Below are positions 15,528-17,641 of a DNA stretch of 17,641 nt, one piece after another. Each line of letters opens with the position of its first letter. Position 1 is the first letter of the stretch. The notes beneath the pieces were generated by a model. That model was given only the letters and a program-made list of their open reading frames with translations. It searched no databases and was not told the origin of the DNA. The translations under genes were made by a program, and so were the position numbers. Source of the stretch: Brevundimonas sp. (GTDB lineage Bacteria > Pseudomonadota > Alphaproteobacteria > Caulobacterales > Caulobacteraceae); the NCBI RefSeq assembly GCF_031082345.1, contig NZ_JAVHLH010000030.1, forward strand, positions 1 through 17,641, in the 5' to 3' direction.

Positions 15528-15807
15528 GGTAGACGGCGCCCCGCCGGAAAAACACAGTGGATGGAGTCTACCGAGTCGACCCATTCCGGCCCAACCACCT
15601 GATTTTATTGACACCGACAGAGTAGACTCGATCGACGCCGGCGGGCCTTTCCCCGACCGCAGGATCAGTATGACGGATGGGTGCGTCAGAAGCGGTCGCA
15701 TGCGGCCGGGCGGAGGATTACAGAGATTTCATCCGCCGACGAACGTGGTTCATCCGGCGTTCACCGGGGCCACGGCTTAAGCGTCACTGGAACCACAGAG
15801 GCCCTTC
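15528..15807. other. 280-base intergenic region with a promoter-like motif and inverted repeat
   Basis: No gene is seen here. GAGTCTAC (15564-15571) and GTAGACTC (15622-15629) are perfect inverted arms about 50 bases apart, each followed closely by a GTCGAC- or ATCGAC-like segment. A consensus-like TTGACA lies at 15608-15613 between the arms, with only weak -10 candidates downstream (ATCGAC after 17 bases). This may hold the promoter and an operator for the lipoprotein gene at 15808, but the distance is long (about 170 bases). Confidence 0.4.
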
Positions 15808-16338
15808 ATGAAGTCCGTATTCGCCGCCGCGGCCGTCGCCGCCCTTGTCGCCGTCTCGGCCTGCGCGCCCGTCATCGAGGGCGGCCCGCCGATGGACCTG
15901 CCGCCGGGCCTGCAGGAGACCGCCCAGGTCGGCTCCATCACCATGTCCAGCGCCTGGCTGGATGCGGAGGAGGATTTCTCCGACACCTTCTCCGAAGAGG
16001 TCCGCGAGGAGCTGAGCCGCTGCATGTACGGCACCGCCCCCATCGACGTCCGCATCCACGTCGACCGCCTCGACCGCGCCGGCCGTCTCGACATGCTGCT
16101 GAACGGCCGGGGCATGCACACCCTCGAGGGAACCGTCGAGTTCGTCGATCCGCGCCGGGGCAATCTCGTCGTCGGCCGCTTCCCCATCACCGTGGCGACC
16201 ACCGCCGGCGGAAGGCTGGCCGGCCTGCTCGGCGACCGCCAGATGATGGCCTCGGAGGAATTCGGCCGCTCGCTCTGCGAACAGGCCTTCGGACGAAATC
16301 CGCGGGATCGGGGACCGCATAACGCGACGCAGGGATAG
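15808..16338 (+). CDS. Small putative lipoprotein of unknown function
   Basis: A 176-residue protein with a lipoprotein signal: MKSVFAAAAVAALVAVSAC, lipobox VSAC with C19 as the lipid-modified residue. The mature part is acidic in the first half (WLDAEEDFSDTFSEEVREEL), has two further Cys (in SRCMYG and RSLCEQAF) that might form a disulfide, and a beta-rich middle (IDVRIHVDRLDRAGRLDML, LEGTVEFVDPRRGNLVVG). I do not recognise the family. An AGAGG ribosome binding site precedes the ATG. Likely anchored in the outer membrane facing the periplasm, since no Asp follows the Cys (A20, P21). It has no obvious operon partner. Confidence 0.75.
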   Translation: MKSVFAAAAVAALVAVSACAPVIEGGPPMDLPPGLQETAQVGSITMSSAWLDAEEDFSDTFSEEVREELSRCMYGTAPIDVRIHVDRLDRAGRLDMLLNGRGMHTLEGTVEFVDPRRGNLVVGRFPITVATTAGGRLAGLLGDRQMMASEEFGRSLCEQAFGRNPRDRGPHNATQG

Positions 16339-16412
16339 GGCGGGACGAGGAGGGACGGGGGCGTGGAAGGTCTGCTTTCAGGCGCCGGGCGTGGGGCCGC
16401 TTTCGACCCATT

Positions 16413-16481
16413 GCGGACGTTGAAAGCCCCCCGAGCTTCAGAGTCCATTTCTGACTCTTGAGCGACTTTCAGAGCGTCCGC
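16413..16481. repeat. Nested imperfect palindrome, likely dispersed alphaproteobacterial repeat
   Basis: Outer arms GCGGACGTTGAAAG (16413-16426) and CTTTCAGAGCGTCCGC (16466-16481) pair with a 2-base bulge. Inside, AGAGTC (16440-16445) and GACTCT (16453-16458) form a second stem. The adjoining TTTCGACCCATTGCGGACGTT segment, read on the minus strand, codes for FNVRNGSKA, a peptide string I remember from many spurious alphaproteobacterial annotations caused by dispersed intergenic repeats. No transposase is seen. The region 16339-16525 otherwise holds no gene. Confidence 0.5.
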
Positions 16482-16525
16482 TTTCTGGCAGTGCGCCAAC
16501 GTCCCCTTGTGGCGCATCCGCGACG

Positions 16526-17155
16526 TTAAGAAGACCGTCGTCGCCGGCCAGGCTTGGAGGCATTCCCGGTTACTGGCGCCGAGACTTGAGGGGAAGACGT
16601 CTGACCGGCGGCCGCTCGGTCGAGGGCGATAAGGGCCAAGACTGCTACGATTTGGCGCGAGCGCCACCATCCGAAGAACTGAAGCGCGCCGACACCGATC
16701 AGCGAAAGCGCAACGATGGACGCCCCGAGCGCGTTGGCCGCCAGCCACCGATCGACATAGCCCGGCACGATTTGCGCCCAGGCGGCCAAGAGGGTGACGG
16801 GCACGGTCAGATAGGCCAGCGCCAGTCCCTTGAAAGCCTGCTCCTGCCTTGACGCATTCAAAGCCGCCATGACCCCCACACGATTGAAAGTGTCCGGGCT
16901 GAGGGGAGCCAGCAGCTGAGCGGCCTCAGCGGAAGATTGGTTCGCCCGGATCCCGCGCAGTAGATCGACGCCCGCAAAGCGGGAACCGCCGGGTGTGGTG
17001 TAAGCGCTGAATGGCAGACTTGAGGTGGGGAACAGACGCACCAATCGGGTCCAGGCGGCCCAGTGGTCTTCTGCGCCCAGTGGCTCGGGTTGGGGAAGGT
17101 TCATCCCAAGAGCCTGCGCGGGCCCCATCATCCTGTGCAAGTGTTGACCAGACAT
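16526..17155 (-). CDS. Unrecognised membrane protein (two or three C-terminal helices)
   Basis: From the ATG at 17155 this is 209 residues; the open frame continues to 17338, but that part is antisense to the gene at 17192 and rich in charged residues, so it is not used. ATGs at 17131 and 17104 are alternatives. The N-terminal 110 residues are soluble-looking (LGAEDHWAAWTRLVRLFPTS, SSAEAAQLLAPLSPDTFNRV). They are followed by helices GLALAYLTVPVTLLAAWAQIV, ANALGASIVALSLIGVGAL and RSRQIVAVLALIALDRA, then a basic tail GRRRRSS. No family recognised. It is divergent from the membrane protein at 17192 with only 36 bases between starts. Codon use is a little less GC-biased than in the core genes. 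Confidence 0.6.
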   Translation of the reverse strand: MSGQHLHRMMGPAQALGMNLPQPEPLGAEDHWAAWTRLVRLFPTSSLPFSAYTTPGGSRFAGVDLLRGIRANQSSAEAAQLLAPLSPDTFNRVGVMAALNASRQEQAFKGLALAYLTVPVTLLAAWAQIVPGYVDRWLAANALGASIVALSLIGVGALQFFGWWRSRQIVAVLALIALDRAAAGQTSSPQVSAPVTGNASKPGRRRRSS

Positions 17156-17191
17156 TTTCCGGTGTGCTCCCTTGGGCATCGCGGGGGAAGA

Positions 17192-17611
17192 ATGACCAAG
17201 ACAAAGCTCAACTTCTGGTTCATGGCTGCGGTCGGTGTCTTGGCGGGGGCCTTGCTCGGATGGATGCTCTACCTCGCGGTCGTCGAGGCTGCATCCGGCG
17301 GCCCGGTCGCGATCATTTCCAACGCGACGGTGCAACACAAGGTCGGAGAGCTGATGATAGCCGTCCCCTTGTTCCTGACCGCCCTGTTATCACGGACGCA
17401 CCCCTACCGCTCGGTGGCCAACGGCCTGATGCGTGCCTGGCCCATCACCATCGTTGGGGCGGCGCTGAATCTTCTGGCGTGGATCAATACCATGGAACGT
17501 GCGCCATGGACCGAGCTTAACCGCTTGTGGTTCGCCGGCTTGGTGGTGGTTGGGATCGTAGCGGCGCCGCTTATAGCTTCGGCAATGCGTCGCGGTGTGG
17601 CTCAGGAGTAA
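17192..17611 (+). CDS. Unrecognised small integral membrane protein
   Basis: The ATG at 17192 follows a strong GGGGGAAG ribosome binding site and gives 139 residues; an earlier start at 17063 would overlap the divergent gene and is rejected. About four membrane segments can be traced: FWFMAAVGVLAGALLGWML, ELMIAVPLFLTALL, AWPITIVGAALNLLAWI and LWFAGLVVVGIVAAPLIA. A conserved-looking loop LSRTHPYRSVANGLM separates two of them. The protein ends in a basic tail. No family recognised. It forms a divergent pair with the membrane protein at 16526-17155. Codons such as TTA and ATA appear, which are rare in the rest of the window. Confidence 0.72.
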   Translation: MTKTKLNFWFMAAVGVLAGALLGWMLYLAVVEAASGGPVAIISNATVQHKVGELMIAVPLFLTALLSRTHPYRSVANGLMRAWPITIVGAALNLLAWINTMERAPWTELNRLWFAGLVVVGIVAAPLIASAMRRGVAQE

Positions 17612-17641
17612 TCAACTCGCCCCCCGCCGTGGACATGTCCG

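Noticed and set aside
14550..15701. N-terminal extension of the quinone-oxidoreductase-like frame to 717 residues (a fusion protein)
   Set aside because: The extra part is antisense to the asparaginase gene and has no domain; the ATG at 14549 gives the normal family start and length.
15777..16748. Minus-strand 323-residue frame across the lipoprotein gene and the spacer
   Set aside because: It is mostly antisense to the lipoprotein gene and includes the repeat-derived FNVRNGSKA string; no domain or ribosome binding site supports it.
17156..17338. Longer start for the minus-strand membrane protein (up to 17338)
   Set aside because: The extension runs antisense through the start of the plus-strand gene at 17192, which has a strong ribosome binding site, and its residues look like a shadow.

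Overview
The window is a GC-rich, densely packed chromosomal segment with G/C-dominated third codon positions. The gene content (RNase E tail of the GWWRR type, RsmD, an endonuclease-type MutL, an HSD10-like SDR, a YkvA-family protein, a ScsC/DsbA-like thiol oxidoreductase next to an M48 protease) points to an alphaproteobacterium. Caulobacterales, and Brevundimonas in particular, seems most likely, but that assignment is from memory of the families and not from a search.

Layout. Positions 1-1044 (+): the end of what looks like an Arg/Gly-rich protein tail, then a GFA-family zinc protein directly abutting rsmD. Positions 1034-4248 (-): mutL followed by a secreted erythromycin-esterase-like protein whose end overlaps the end of rsmD. 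Position 4350 onward (+): one exported TPR protein. Positions 6061-11904 form a long minus-strand block, read from right to left: a TPR/aspartyl-asparaginyl beta-hydroxylase, a TMEM175-family channel-like protein, a membrane PAS sensor fragment, the orphan 3' end of RNase E, a BepA-like M48 metalloprotease and a membrane-anchored DsbA/ScsC-like protein. Positions 11949-12197: a tRNA-Gly(GCC) gene on the minus strand with its own terminator, plus a nearly identical tandem copy of the 3' half of the tRNA and its terminator. Positions 12316-15527: an SDR dehydrogenase, a YkvA-family protein, a quinone-oxidoreductase-like enzyme and an isoaspartyl peptidase/asparaginase, arranged as two divergent pairs joined by a convergent stop. 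Positions 15808-17611: a small lipoprotein, a repeat-like palindromic spacer, and a divergent pair of unrecognised membrane proteins.

Most of the window is ordinary housekeeping and envelope biology. MutL and RsmD serve repair and ribosome modification. The M48 protease and the thiol oxidoreductase probably form an envelope quality-control unit. The two strongest anomalies are (1) the join at about 8790-8810. There, a two-PAS membrane sensor loses its expected output domain and runs, in a different frame, into the Arg-rich and PNPase-binding tail of RNase E, with no RNase E catalytic part in the window. This is either a real rearrangement or an assembly join. The second (2) is the 112-bp tandem duplication of the 3' half of tRNA-Gly with its terminator. 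I found no CRISPR array, transposase, integrase or clearly new multi-gene defence system.
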